Of a stretch of 64,000 bases of DNA, positions 44,401-61,500 are shown piece by piece. The translations under genes were made by a program, and so were the position numbers. Position 1 is the first letter of the stretch; every line of letters starts with the position of its first letter. The notes below the pieces were generated by a model that was not told the DNA's origin, did no database searches, and saw only the letters and a program-made list of their open reading frames with translations. Source of the DNA: Haliclystus octoradiatus (taxonomy: Eukaryota; Cnidaria; Staurozoa; Stauromedusae; Haliclystidae); contig OU744453.1 in assembly GCA_916610825.1 (NCBI GenBank), positions 20,203,301 through 20,267,300 on the forward strand. Direction: 5' to 3'.

Positions 44401-47400
44401 CAGGAAGAAAAAGAAATTGACCAACAACAAGAAAAGATCCTTGGAACAATTTGGAATTCAAGAGATGACACCATGACATTCAGAATTAAACAATCGAAGA
44501 AGGAAGGCAACTGGACCAAGAGGGAGATTCTGAGCCAAATAGCAAAGATCTTTGATCCTATTGGTATTGCAGCAGCTATGTTGGTGAGAGGCAAAATGTT
44601 GATGCAAGTACTTTGGAGCACAGGCTACAAATGGGATGATGTTGTCTCAGAAGAACACCAGAAGATCTGGGAACAACTGCTGCTGGACATAGAGAAATTA
44701 GAAAATGTCAAAATACCAAGATGCTTAACACCAGAAGAATCAAATTCAGCAATCATGGAATTACATGTATTTTGTGATGCAAGCCAAGAAGCGTTCTCTA
44801 CCTGTGCCTACCTTAGAAGTGAAGACAGAACAACAAAGAAGATAGATGTCAGATTCATTGCAGCAAAGACAAGAGTTGCACCACTTAAACAATTAACAAT
44901 ACCAAGACTTGAATTGCAAGCAGCTGTTCTGGGGACAAGATTGGCCAAAACCATCAGAAAAGAAACAAGACTAGATATTTTACAAACAACCTACTGGAGT
45001 GACAGCAGTATAGTCCTTTCATGGATAAAGAGTCAATCAAGACAATACAAACCATTCGTGGCAGTAAGAGTGGGAGAAATACAAAGTGATTCAATACCAT
45101 CAGATTGGAGACATTGCCCTTCAGAAGAAAACAGTGCAGATGATGGCTCAAGAGGCATAACAACAAATGAATTGGAAGGGAGATGGCTGAAAGGACCAGA
45201 TTTCCTAACGAAACCTAAAGATCAATGGCCTGATGATATGCAGCCCACAAGACTTGAAGACCAAGATCAAGACATCGAGAAAAGAAAAAAGGTCATCACA
45301 TGTACAGTAATTATACAAGAAGAAAGCATTATAGATGTCAACAAGTTCAGTAACTGGAAAAGACTGAAAAGGGTAACAGCATATGTACAGAGGTTTTGCA
45401 AAAGTTTAAAGAACAAGAATGCTTCAAAAGGACCTCTGAGCTCAGATGAATTGGCAAATGCAGAAGACTACCTACTGAAGACTGTTCAAGCAGAGATGTT
45501 TCAACAACTAGAGAATGGCAACTACGAGCAACTGACACCATTTGTTGACGAAAAAGGGTTAATCAGAGTTGGAGGACGATTGGAAAATGCAAATTGCTTA
45601 CCGTATGATCAGAAGCATCCAATTCTCTTGCCTCGTCGTAACTGGATTAGCAGATTAATCATGAAAGACCATCACAACAAGACCAACCACTGTGGAGTTG
45701 AACGAACACTGGCTGATTCCAGGCTGTACTTTTGGATTGTCAATGGTAGAACACTTTCGAAGTCCATCGTCAACCAATGCATAACATGTAGACGTCTGAG
45801 AGAACAAGTGCAACTGCAGAAGATGGCTGATTTACCAGAATTCAGAATTATGCCATTTACGCCGCCATTTTACAATGTTGCTGTTGATTATTTTGGACCG
45901 ATCATTGTCAAAATGGGAATTCGTACAAGAAGACAGAAGAGGTATGGGGCGATTTTCACATGTCTCAGCACAAGGGCTATACACATCGAAGCATCTTCAG
46001 ACATGTCAACACAGGCGTTCCTCCAAGTACTTCGTCGATTCTATTCCAGAAGAGGACAGCCATCACTGATAGTATCCGACAATGGTAGCAATTTTGTTGG
46101 CGCAGAAAAGGAATTGAAAACGATGATTGAGGGATGGAACAAAAAGGAGCTGATGGATTTTGCGGCAGAAAATAAAATGGTATGGAGATTCAACACCCCA
46201 GAGGCACCCCATCACGGAGGAGTGGTCGAATCAATGGTAAAGTCGGTAAAAAAGTCCATGAAGTCGAGTATTGGCAACAAAGTGCTAACGCATGAAGAGT
46301 TATGCACATACCTTTGTGAAATAGAGAATTTAGTTAATTCAAGACCATTATCACCAATGTCATCTGATCCCAACGATGGGACGTATTTGACACCAAATCA
46401 TATATTACTAGGAAGAGCAAGTGCAGCAGTGCCACAAGGACCATTCGATGACTCGCCTTCACCATCAAAGAGATACGAATTTGTTCAAAGCACGATCAAT
46501 CTGTTTTGGAAAAAGTGGATAGTAGATTATGTACCAACTATCATTGGTCGAAAGAAATGGATTAAAGAATCTAGGTCGATGAAAGTTGGAGATGTTGTGT
46601 TACTTATGGAGAGAAATATACCAAGAGGCAAATGGAGTATGGGTAAAGTTACAGAGACGTTTCCAGGAAAAGATGGACTTGTAAGAAGCGCAATTGTCAA
46701 AACGCAGAATGGCGAATACAAACGTCCCGTTACAAAGTTATGTCTTTTGCTGCCAAAGGAACAATATTGATGAAATGATGAAAACAACGGTTTCCATGGC
46801 GGGGTGTGTTTTGAATTGTAAATAATAAAATACTTCGAAAAAGAACTATAAAAAGAATGACATTATAAACTTATATTTAGACTTATTTAACCACGTGAAT
46901 AGATTACGTCATGATAATATGATACAGCAAAATTCAAGATGACCGTAGCAAAATGAAAACAATAATAAATGATTTGTAAGTCATATAATTGTAAAAATAT
47001 ATGCATTGAAAGCACAAATTTCCCATAGCGTAACAATTGTATTATTATAAAATGTAAAGTAAGCAATAGTTTAGTCTCAAAATTGTTATAAAAGCTGCAT
47101 GTAATATTGTAATCTTTAGATATAGTGAAATGTAGTCGTCGATGCCGTTACAAATATAGCAAAGAAACAGTAACAATCGATATCAATCTCAATCAACTAC
47201 CGTTGGAGAAAAGCTCACCGATGTAAGACTTTAATTCATTGTTGTATGTAATACCTTGTTAGTTATATGTGCAGCTTATAGTATTAATTCCTTGTATTTT
47301 TCATTGTTTAGTGAATTCTAATAAAATAGTAATCCAGTCGACATTCAACGGCGGTTTCAATTTATAGTCATCCTCGCGTTCGCTACAGATAGATCTTTTT

Positions 47401-48378
47401 CATGTCAGGGAAAGCATGCAGCTATACTTTGTTAATTTGATTAGATAACGTCAAAACAATTAGGTATCCAAATCGTACAGTCCTAGAAGGCAGCTATCTG
47501 AGAAAATTCGGACGGAAATTGATATTTTTTTAATTTATAGACCAATTTCAACAAGAAATGTTATACATGTATGGCATACCCCCACAGTTCATCTCATTTT
47601 ATTACTATTTTATCTCATCTCTTTCTCTTCAGGTGGATTTTATTAAATTGTTTATGTTTCTGTGTTGACATTTCTAGGTGTATTTCGTTATTATTGTACG
47701 TTATGTGGAAAAGGTCAAACTGGACCGAAGAAGTTTGTCCAACATATGCAAAAACAGCATAACATTTCAAACCCTGAAATACCAACAGCAATTGAAGACA
47801 GCGTTCCAGATACACTAGTTCAACAGCATAAAGCAATAGTTCACGCAGAGAGCACTGCCCGCGCTGTCAAAGCAGCAGAAAATGCCATCCGACGAGAAAG
47901 TATGAAGAAAACCAAGCAACCGTTTAAAGATGGTATGCCTAATAACCAAGGAACGCATGTCATAACGGTATCAGCAAGTGGTATTCCCAACGCAATGTCA
48001 TCAATGCAACCAAATACCATGTCAATGCCTCATTTGTCGATAGGTAATATTCAACCTCCAGATCCTTCTACATCTGCTGTTGCTGTTAGCAACCATCAAC
48101 AAGGAACAATTGAAACTTCAGAGCATGATATGGTACCTATTTCTTTACAAAGTGCTTCGTCATCTGCTGCTGCTGCGGCTGCCTCTGCAATACCTGACTC
48201 ACGTGTCACTGTTCAACTGTTATCTCAAGGTGTCCAACCGACACAGAATATGACACAAACAATTTCAGCACATCAATTCACCACACTTCTAAATAGTGAT
48301 TTAGCTACTATTGGCGAAGCAGTAGTTCGCAATTCTAACCTAGTTAGTGCGTTGTTCAAGAACTTCCCAAACCCCTGA
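32474..48378 (+). CDS. ZNF341: ZNF341-like C2H2 zinc-finger transcription factor with AT-hooks
   Basis: Coding exons 32468-32495 (micro-exon, ATG at 32474), 32727-33206, 34029-34868 and 47678-48378 join in phase to about 680 aa; a further upstream exon at 30991-31092 is possible. The N-terminal finger HQCGRCKKLFHSLPEYVSHK matches the distinctive first finger of human ZNF341 (CGKCKKQFNSLP). Exon 34029 opens with an AT-hook (GRGRPRKS), has a second (KRGRPKKK), then seven C2H2 fingers, including the long-spaced CPFKNHVGCEKVF finger typical of ZNF341. The last exon completes an eighth finger of this block (YYCTLCGKGQTG) and ends in a Ser/Ala-rich tail. Fingers 7 and 8 are separated by a 12.8-kb intron filled with repeats and transposons. 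In mammals ZNF341 activates STAT3/STAT1 transcription; that role here is only inferred. Orthology needs a tree. Confidence 0.85.
33532..33567. repeat. 12-bp tandem repeat, 3 units
   Basis: Three exact units of GGGATGTAGCAT lie in the intron between 33206 and 34029 of the ZNF341-like gene. Confidence 0.9.
35080..35656. repeat. 75-bp minisatellite, left block, about 7.6 units
   Basis: Head-to-tail units of 75 bp contain CTTTCTATACAGGGTTGATC. Some units are one base shorter (AGGTGTC in place of AGGTGGTC). The block ends in CAATGTAATGAT, where the LINE interrupts a unit; the rest of that unit resumes at 38116. Because 75 is divisible by three, the array gives artificial open frames. Confidence 0.95.
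35650..35656 (+). repeat. LINE target-site duplication, left copy (TAATGAT)
   Basis: TAATGAT at 35650-35656 is repeated at 38109-38115. In an uninterrupted minisatellite unit the word occurs once (GTAATGATACTTC), so the second copy was made by the insertion. The A/T-rich end of the element leaves the exact boundary uncertain by a base or two. Confidence 0.75.
35657..38108 (+). mobile_element. 5'-truncated CR1/L2-type LINE inserted in the minisatellite
   Basis: About 2.45 kb. It lacks an endonuclease domain and starts within the linker before reverse transcriptase, as expected from incomplete target-primed reverse transcription. The 3' end runs GCGCTATATAAAAC and then an ATT/TTA microsatellite tail, a 3' structure typical of CR1/L2-group LINEs rather than a poly(A) tail. 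Flanked by a 7-bp duplication. Confidence 0.9.
35753..37855 (+). pseudogene. LINE reverse transcriptase with an in-frame stop
   Basis: One reading frame encodes the reverse transcriptase: the finger/palm region with CHLDPLPTSLLK and YRPISNLPFIGKAAE, the metal-binding block LLVMLDLSAAFDTIDH, SSGVPQGSCLGPILF, and the catalytic GYADDTQLY near 36988-37014. The frame is broken once by a TAG at 36809-36811 and then continues in the same frame to a normal end at 37855. With its endonuclease also missing, the copy is dead. It lies on the same strand as the host gene, inside an intron. Confidence 0.92.
38109..39590. repeat. 75-bp minisatellite, right block, about 20 units
   Basis: Continuation of the left block after the LINE, with the same 75-bp unit. 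Multi-unit patterns, including the one-base-short variant, recur in both blocks, so the array probably grew by copying several units at once. Differences between units are mostly amino-acid-changing in the open frame, which argues against coding function. The left block plus this one totals about 27 units. Confidence 0.95.
40126..40299. repeat. 29-bp tandem repeat, 6 units
   Basis: Six near-identical 29-bp units contain AAACTTTGTGCTTCATTTTC. One unit has a T-to-A change (GTATAA in place of GTTTAA) and the last runs into TTTTTTCGG. Confidence 0.93.
40803..40807 (+). repeat. BEL/Pao target-site duplication, left copy (GATAG)
   Basis: GATAG directly precedes the left LTR and recurs at 47388-47392 directly after the right LTR. 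Five bases is the usual duplication length for BEL/Pao elements. Confidence 0.9.
40808..41388 (+). repeat. left LTR of BEL/Pao element
   Basis: 581 bp, starting TG and ending CA. I found no difference from the right LTR at 46807-47387 by eye. It contains promoter-like words: CTATAAAAAG near the start, an E-box CACGTG and a CRE-like TTACGTCA downstream of it, and AATAAAATAG near the end. No TGG-type primer binding site directly follows it. Confidence 0.93.
41425..46770 (+). CDS. BEL/Pao Gag-Pol polyprotein
   Basis: A single frame of 1781 aa begins at the ATG 36 bp after the left LTR and ends 36 bp before the right LTR. In order: a charged N-terminal Gag region; the BEL-type Gag domain (LPHFSGVLKDYRQFKTAF, about residue 220 on); CCHC knuckles (CFSCLKYGHSARDC near 451); an aspartic protease with IDSGSQISL near 523; reverse transcriptase with the BEL-type catalytic YVDD near 943; RNase H (FCDASQEAF near 1115); an integrase zinc-binding HHCC region near 1416-1450; a DDE core with DNGSNF near 1552 and HHGGVVE downstream; and the C-terminal DUF5641-like domain found in Pao integrases. 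No stops or frameshifts. Unlike many BEL copies, Gag and Pol are one frame with no visible shift signal. Confidence 0.96.
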   Translation: MMSSTENSTDEQTATGSTLTTMNGKALTIKQMVQQRTLAKSRVTRMANKAIKLISKGSTDIEEMMNSLTLLDQHYERAEECHEMYMMTAELDDDNWLDELFDNVCDVRFEVRAHVQTVKENKTARHETTKTKELIDTNIEQENNGMTAEQSTDQTEEDEDVANPTEADNQRTDDVIQTQDEQDDVIERPTNKVESATTNNLESAKSTKQEKSVTAPIRYKLTLPHFSGVLKDYRQFKTAFKALVDPDATDKNTKLHILRGRLAKIPHQLICNIENYDMAWKKLDTTYGRNDQLTDVCFKQIDELKPIRKGDAYSFLKFATTVQDIITQLKNAGCTADLESTGLLKSIVRKLTDEDRERWGRDVREGRALQTVHGLDDWLEKESIVKSQAYSLEPQRPKQSAATNVTQSNEKPQKKKVCMVCKEEHVITDCPQFLEANVDDRWQMVKEGRACFSCLKYGHSARDCRGKRTCGKEQCSKTHHEALHKESAAAHATTNTQNKNALPVLQVKVNGNNGITRKANLLIDSGSQISLVRKGFAESLGLEGKETFINLSVVSGDQKRQMSRKIDFIIEAINGDGKKHKVTAVELDKICADVGHMQKDNIKNYQHLEDVVLSYSPGPIDVLLGVDQAHLLVGEMRRGQPGMPVAMMTPLGWVLLGSANKKTDDDDIQCSTASTNTVSLAEESINIKAFWETESFGVKSTPCNCDPSLIGSPDDKHAAVLLKESCKKLDDRYQIGLPWKQPPTTLPNNYDLAYRRLISTEKKLMKDNKLANNYDAQIMKNEELGFSRKLTQKEIDSHNGPINYIPHHGVLRHDKPSTPLRIVFDSSATYQETSLNDALYKGPDLLNSLFGIILRFRENKWALCNDISKMFNQIKLPEKDQHMHRYLWRNLDTTKPPDVYMMLRVPFGDKPAPAMAQTVLWKTAEDSKGEFPKAAETIQRNTYVDDICDSVQATEDVPQLASDIEEVLQRGGFPLKEWVTNCPELKSEQSEGQEEKEIDQQQEKILGTIWNSRDDTMTFRIKQSKKEGNWTKREILSQIAKIFDPIGIAAAMLVRGKMLMQVLWSTGYKWDDVVSEEHQKIWEQLLLDIEKLENVKIPRCLTPEESNSAIMELHVFCDASQEAFSTCAYLRSEDRTTKKIDVRFIAAKTRVAPLKQLTIPRLELQAAVLGTRLAKTIRKETRLDILQTTYWSDSSIVLSWIKSQSRQYKPFVAVRVGEIQSDSIPSDWRHCPSEENSADDGSRGITTNELEGRWLKGPDFLTKPKDQWPDDMQPTRLEDQDQDIEKRKKVITCTVIIQEESIIDVNKFSNWKRLKRVTAYVQRFCKSLKNKNASKGPLSSDELANAEDYLLKTVQAEMFQQLENGNYEQLTPFVDEKGLIRVGGRLENANCLPYDQKHPILLPRRNWISRLIMKDHHNKTNHCGVERTLADSRLYFWIVNGRTLSKSIVNQCITCRRLREQVQLQKMADLPEFRIMPFTPPFYNVAVDYFGPIIVKMGIRTRRQKRYGAIFTCLSTRAIHIEASSDMSTQAFLQVLRRFYSRRGQPSLIVSDNGSNFVGAEKELKTMIEGWNKKELMDFAAENKMVWRFNTPEAPHHGGVVESMVKSVKKSMKSSIGNKVLTHEELCTYLCEIENLVNSRPLSPMSSDPNDGTYLTPNHILLGRASAAVPQGPFDDSPSPSKRYEFVQSTINLFWKKWIVDYVPTIIGRKKWIKESRSMKVGDVVLLMERNIPRGKWSMGKVTETFPGKDGLVRSAIVKTQNGEYKRPVTKLCLLLPKEQY
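46807..47387 (+). repeat. right LTR of BEL/Pao element
   Basis: 581 bp, apparently the same as the left LTR, TG...CA. The stretch just before it (GGCGGGGTG) is a short G-rich candidate for the polypurine tract, though not a classic long one. GATAG follows at 47388-47392. Confidence 0.93.
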
Positions 48379-48864
48379 TGGCCCAGCTGAAGGTTAATCT
48401 TGTATTGCTATCTGCAGTGTTGTTAAATTTATTATTTAGAGCAGATAGTTGTTGTTATGATATAATCTATGATATCTTATAGTCATTTAACTAGGACTAT
48501 TTTCTTTCTGTCGTTTATCAAACAGATGACCTTGTCTGTCACTGTTTTGTTCATTGATTATTGGATTTGAAACTTTATTCTTTTGTTGAGGTGGACTCTG
48601 CCTCTGGAGCAACAAATCAGTAGGAAATATTTTATACTCACAAATGTATCTCCAATGTACGTCATGACATTGATTGGACATCTTTAGCATCTACCGCCTC
48701 CCATGATTAATGTAATTCACTTCCATGGCAAAGCTACGCTGATTAAATTGAACTTGTCCTCAAGCAAGCAAAATGCAAGCACGGACTCAATGGGTTTCTT
48801 GTTTATGAAAACGTGCGCCATGTTGGAATACCCTCCTTGTGATATCATAAAAGACGCAGGAATA

Positions 48865-48874
48865 GCGCGGGAAA
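48865..48874 (+). promoter_or_regulatory. E2F site of MCM2
   Basis: GCGCGGGAAA, the reverse of TTTCCCGCGC, is a perfect E2F/DP site 112 bp upstream of the MCM2 start codon. MCM genes are classical E2F targets switched on at G1/S in animals, so this fits S-phase control. Confidence 0.7.
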
Positions 48875-48950
48875 TAATCGCATGCCATCATTCAACAGCA
48901 AACAGAACCGCCGCGATCAACTTGCGGATCCAGCTTTTTCACTTGGGAAG

Positions 48951-48955
48951 ATTGG
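48951..48955 (-). promoter_or_regulatory. inverted CCAAT box of MCM2
   Basis: ATTGG (in GATTGGC) is an inverted CCAAT box, the NF-Y target that often accompanies E2F sites in cell-cycle promoters. It lies 31 bp upstream of the start codon, so it may fall within the 5' UTR. The word is short, so chance occurrence is possible. Confidence 0.35.
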
Positions 48956-48985
48956 CATTTGCAATTACTCCTCATTTGATCAATC

Positions 48986-56841
<7,856 letters not shown>

Positions 56842-57497
56842 ACAAAACATGACGAAGGATGAAAGAGAAAGTTATTGTTGGAAGAACCCTCAAAGAGGAT
56901 TATACCAATCTCAAATGAACAATAAAATATTTGTAAGCAACATTAACAACAGCCAAACGACAGACAATGATCACAGGATATTGTCAAAATGTATATATTA
57001 TTGCTTTGCAACAGAGCATTGTTAATTGAAAAACTGTCATTTGCGATACTAAGTACATATTTAATGAACAATATTAATGCAAGCTATTTTCATGTAGAAT
57101 ATGAAGTTTAGAGATAGTTTCAAATTCCGTATTGACGTTGGGTTTTGGTGTACTGACAATAATTAGATTTGATAAAACGCTCAAATATACAACATTTTCA
57201 ACATTCATATTTGATTTTCATATTTTTTTCAGGGGAGAACAATTTAATTTTCACTGGAGGATTGTTTTTATTAATTGATTTCCTTGCGCAACTACAGTAA
57301 ATAAAACAACTGTTATCTTCCAAAGAGAAAACAAATTTATCTTCCATCTTTATTTAAAATCCCAATTCTTCTAAAATACATTCAATTTCCATTTAAAATT
57401 CCATATTTTCATTTGTTAGAAATATAAAACTTTTTTCAATTTTAAATATTTCAAAAATATATTCTTTACTATCCTATCATATACTGTACATCTTAAT
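56842..57497. other. convergent 3' region of MCM2 and EDEM1
   Basis: The two genes are tail-to-tail, about 656 bp between stops. The MCM2 poly(A) signal lies at 56921-56926. On the other strand AATAAA (plus-strand TTTATT at 57349-57354) is a fitting EDEM1 poly(A) signal about 145 bp past its stop. No other feature is seen. Confidence 0.7.
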
Positions 57498-58550
57498 TTA
57501 TACCAAGCCAACCATCTTCTCGATTTGTCGATAATATATATCAGCCATAGGATACTTTGTGAAGCTTGCCTTCGGTGGCATTTTACATTGTCTCTAAGAT
57601 AGAAAACAAAAATAATAATCCTCTACTGAGCCTACCACGTGTTTCAGCTGAGATGAAATAAAGATTTTGATCTGAACAAATCTAAATAAGGATTTTATTT
57701 CAAACCTATTAAAATATTAAATAATGATAATTAGTCATCAATCAAAAGGTCAATAAGGAAATTGAGCAATCCAATTGGTCAAATATAATCGAACTCCGGT
57801 CAGTTTCAACTTATATGTTCCAAAATTGGACTACATTAAATTAGCCTTTGTTTTAATATCACGTACGTTGCTCCCACATTCAGAGTGTCTGCGATTTTAA
57901 TAAAAATAAAAACGTGAAATATCTGGGAAAAGTATGTGACATCCATTTTCTATGAAATGATTACATCAGCATTTAATTTTACAATATTTCAAACTCAAAG
58001 AAACAAAAATTAAATTTTAATTTCAAGGGTTGCATCATATTTGAATTCAACTCTGCTATAGTTATGTAACATGAATTACTTTGTAGTGTAACTCAATAAT
58101 CAAATAAAACGTTTTAAAGAAACACTTGAAGAAAGCGAAATAAATAATCAATACGTACCTTACTCACAGTTTCATTATTTCTATAAAAATATGACGTTTC
58201 ATAAGAATAATCTTTAGTATCTTCAGATCTTGAACGTTGGTGATGGTAATCTCTATCTAGCGGAAAGATATGTCCCTCAGTTGAAAACAAATATTTTGAT
58301 GCCAATTTGTTTACAGGATTGTCAATATCAAAGAGCTACAATGAAAAATAAAGCGTTTCAACAGAGTTTAAACACTTATATTATAAACCATGCAAGTAGA
58401 TACAATGTCAGTTTCTTTGGCTTACCAAAAATAAATATTTACACGTTTCGCTAAGAAAAAAACTCTCCATTCGGTCTTCTAGTGTCTTATCTTCTACATT
58501 GTGAACAGTTGCATAACCACACCTAAGATAAATGAATAAAATTTTTGAAG

Positions 58551-58592
<42 letters not shown>

Positions 58593-61500
58593 AATACACT
58601 TTATTTAGTGAAGGTGATTTGGTAAGATCGTGAAAGCTCATTTTCCCAAGGCCCTCTTCCAAAAAATTTGACTTAAATTAAACTACGAGATACATAATAT
58701 CTATACATAACTTTATATTATTAGATTTTATCTAATAATATATCTAATTTCTATTTCTATTATTATTACATAACTTTATATTTACAATTAATTGAACCTT
58801 TATATAACAGACAGCTATGAGAGGTAGATAAATTGACCACTATTTGAAGGTGACCTTTATATACAGGGTTGATTCAATATTCTAGACATTGGTGGAGTGA
58901 CTATATACAGTATATATGTGGTTGCTGTGTAATTGTTATTTTTGTCAAAAAGCATTAAATATAGCCAATATAAGGCTCATAGGTAATCCTAGTTTTAACT
59001 GTAACGCTGTTGGAAACATGATGTTCAAATCATGAGCTGTTGAAAACTGAGTTCATTATTGTTGAATGGCTTGTTGTCATGAACTCTTCGTGAACATTGT
59101 GTTATTTAAAGTTCATGAACTATTTTATTATGAAAAGTTTCTTACTTTGATTTTGTGTGAATCTCAAGACTGTTTAGTATATTTGCGCCAACTTGAAGGT
59201 AGAAAGGATGTTTTGTTGCCTGAAATGAAAACAATGATTAAAATGACCTCTCTCTTCAGACCACCTTTGACACTGACCAATATTATGTAGACTCATTTAC
59301 CTGATACAGTATGTATGTTGATTCAATTAATTCAGGACGCAGAGGATAAAACTTGACTTCTGGAACTTTAAACTGCCAATTAAATCTCTCTGGTAAAACC
59401 CCATACTTCTGCCAAAGAGCATAATAAATTGCGTGGCTACAAATGGCCTCATCTAAATCACCAACCAAAACCTTCAAATGGTAAAACAACGATAATGTTA
59501 ATGAACTATAATGATGATATTATTTATTAAGATGATATGTATGTATGTATGTATGCATGTATGTATGTATGTATGCATGTATGTATTTATGTATGTATGT
59601 ATGTATGTATGCATGTATGTATTTATGTATGTATGTATGTATGTATGTATGTATGCATGTATGTATGTATGGATGGATGGATGAAGTTGTACTGTTGTGC
59701 GTTGTATCTTTATCAAATAAATTCGAGTCTCAATTTCGATACATAATAAAAATTTAAATGAGTAGACAGATGGAGCTGATACAACTTCATCAGTTAAATT
59801 ATGTCATATTGGAATTATGTGTTGAGAGAAAAAATACTTGTGGCAGTCAGTCAAATATTTACAGTCATAGTGGCAGTCAGTTGTTTATGATGGAGATTGA
59901 TGCAATATTGATTGACCTTCTTACCTGGATACCAGAAAATGCGGCTTGCAATGCATCAATCCATGTATTTGTTACCTTTCCAGTAAACATATCAACATTG
60001 ACGTACATAGGGACATCACCATAGCCGCTGTTGCACAGAGATCGCCTTTTTTGAGAAAAGAAAAAGATTCCACATGGTTTCTAAAACAGAACATTTATTA
60101 ATCATTTTCATACTTGGTTTTAAAAGCAAACATTATAATCATCACCCTTTGCGATGGTGCTGTTGGATTTGCTGGTAAATCTTTCTGAACCGTGATAAAT
60201 CTTCAGAGTCACCAAACATAATATAGGTCTACAAAATAATATAAAATAAATTTTCAATGTGTATTGGCCTGGATAAGTGACACTCCTGCGAAAAACAGTT
60301 CATGAATGTTAAATGGCCCAACTTTTCATGAACTATTTATGAACAGTCTGTGAGGGTTCATGAACTATTTATGAACAGTCCGTGAGGGTTCATGAACTGT
60401 TTATGAACGGTCCGTTAACAGTTCATGAAAATTTGAGTCATTTAACATTCATAAACTGTTCATGAACACCTGAAGTGTTTTTGACAGAGGCATGGGTCTT
60501 CCAGGGCCATATATTTACAAGAGTTGGGACACGCTTTCATGTGCCGCTATCATCTCCTATTGATTTCGATAGCATAGTATACATTGAAGTCGATTTTGTA
60601 TGCTAATTTTGAGAGTCTAGCAAGTAAATATGGAGAAAGACAACTATTAAATGGTTATATTTCTCTTGTTAAACGATCGCAAACCATTTAACACAGTGTC
60701 AAAATGGCTAAAAAAACACACATTTTGCTGCACATGTGCACTGTTTAAACATGCTCGGGTCCAGGCCTAAAAATCAAAAATGGCATGAGTGTCCCAACTC
60801 TTGTAAATAGATGGCAGTGGGTCTTCCTATAGGCTTTTATGCCAGTCAATAATCCACTTCAAATTCTAACCTTCAAAAGGTACTCGTAAAAAGAATCCAA
60901 ACCAGCACCCAGCCCACTCATTGGTCCAATCCATTCTCCCGTTTGTACGTTGATGATATTACCTAAAATATAAAATTAGAAATCAACCGTGTGTGATACA
61001 AATGAAGTAAAGTGTAACTTTTATATAACAGCCAGATATGAGAGGTTGATACATCTAGGCTACCATTATATACAGATTGCCTTTCTATACACGGATATTT
61101 CAATAGAAAATGATATTTTAGACATTGCGCACGTAAGGAGAAAATGAGGAGGCATCAGAAATGAGTTTTCTCCTGAAGTGACAAAAATCAACTGGAAACT
61201 GTGTGACAATTGATTTATATTACACAGCTTTTATAAACATTTACATGAGTTTTTTTGCCGATAAATGTTAATTGAGAATCAGCTGTAATTGGTGGAGAAG
61301 CGAATCGAATATAAAACAGAGAGAGAGACTCAGGCAGCACAACATTGAGTATATTTATAGATGACAGCTTACCAAATAGCCCTGTAGAATTTGACCTTGA
61401 TTCCCATAATGCATCAACACCTTTTCTTGCAGCATTTTCATAAGTTTGGTCATTTAACAAATGACTGAGTAACGCAAACTCTAGGACAAGAGTGCCAGCG

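Larger units (their letters stand above)
40808..47387 (+). mobile_element. complete BEL/Pao LTR retrotransposon
   Basis: 6580 bp, made of two 581-bp LTRs, a single open polyprotein and a 5-bp GATAG duplication. LTRs that look the same and an intact frame mean very recent insertion, possibly by a still-active lineage. It sits in the same orientation as the host gene inside the long ZNF341-like intron. No envelope-like frame is present, so it reads as a retrotransposon rather than a retrovirus-like form. Confidence 0.95.
48379..48985. other. ZNF341-like 3' flank and MCM2 promoter
   Basis: The gap between the ZNF341-like stop and the MCM2 start is 607 bp, both on the plus strand. The proximal part holds the E2F and CCAAT sites. 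The open frame across 48703-49014 is an accident of the MCM2 promoter and 5' UTR. Confidence 0.65.

Noticed and set aside
40808-47387. Endogenous retrovirus with envelope
   Set aside because: The polyprotein has BEL/Pao-type YVDD reverse transcriptase and the Pao C-terminal domain, and no separate envelope-like frame exists before the right LTR.
59498-59757. Tyr/Met/Cys- and His/Thr-rich small frames on both strands
   Set aside because: Translations of the TATG microsatellite inside an EDEM1 intron.
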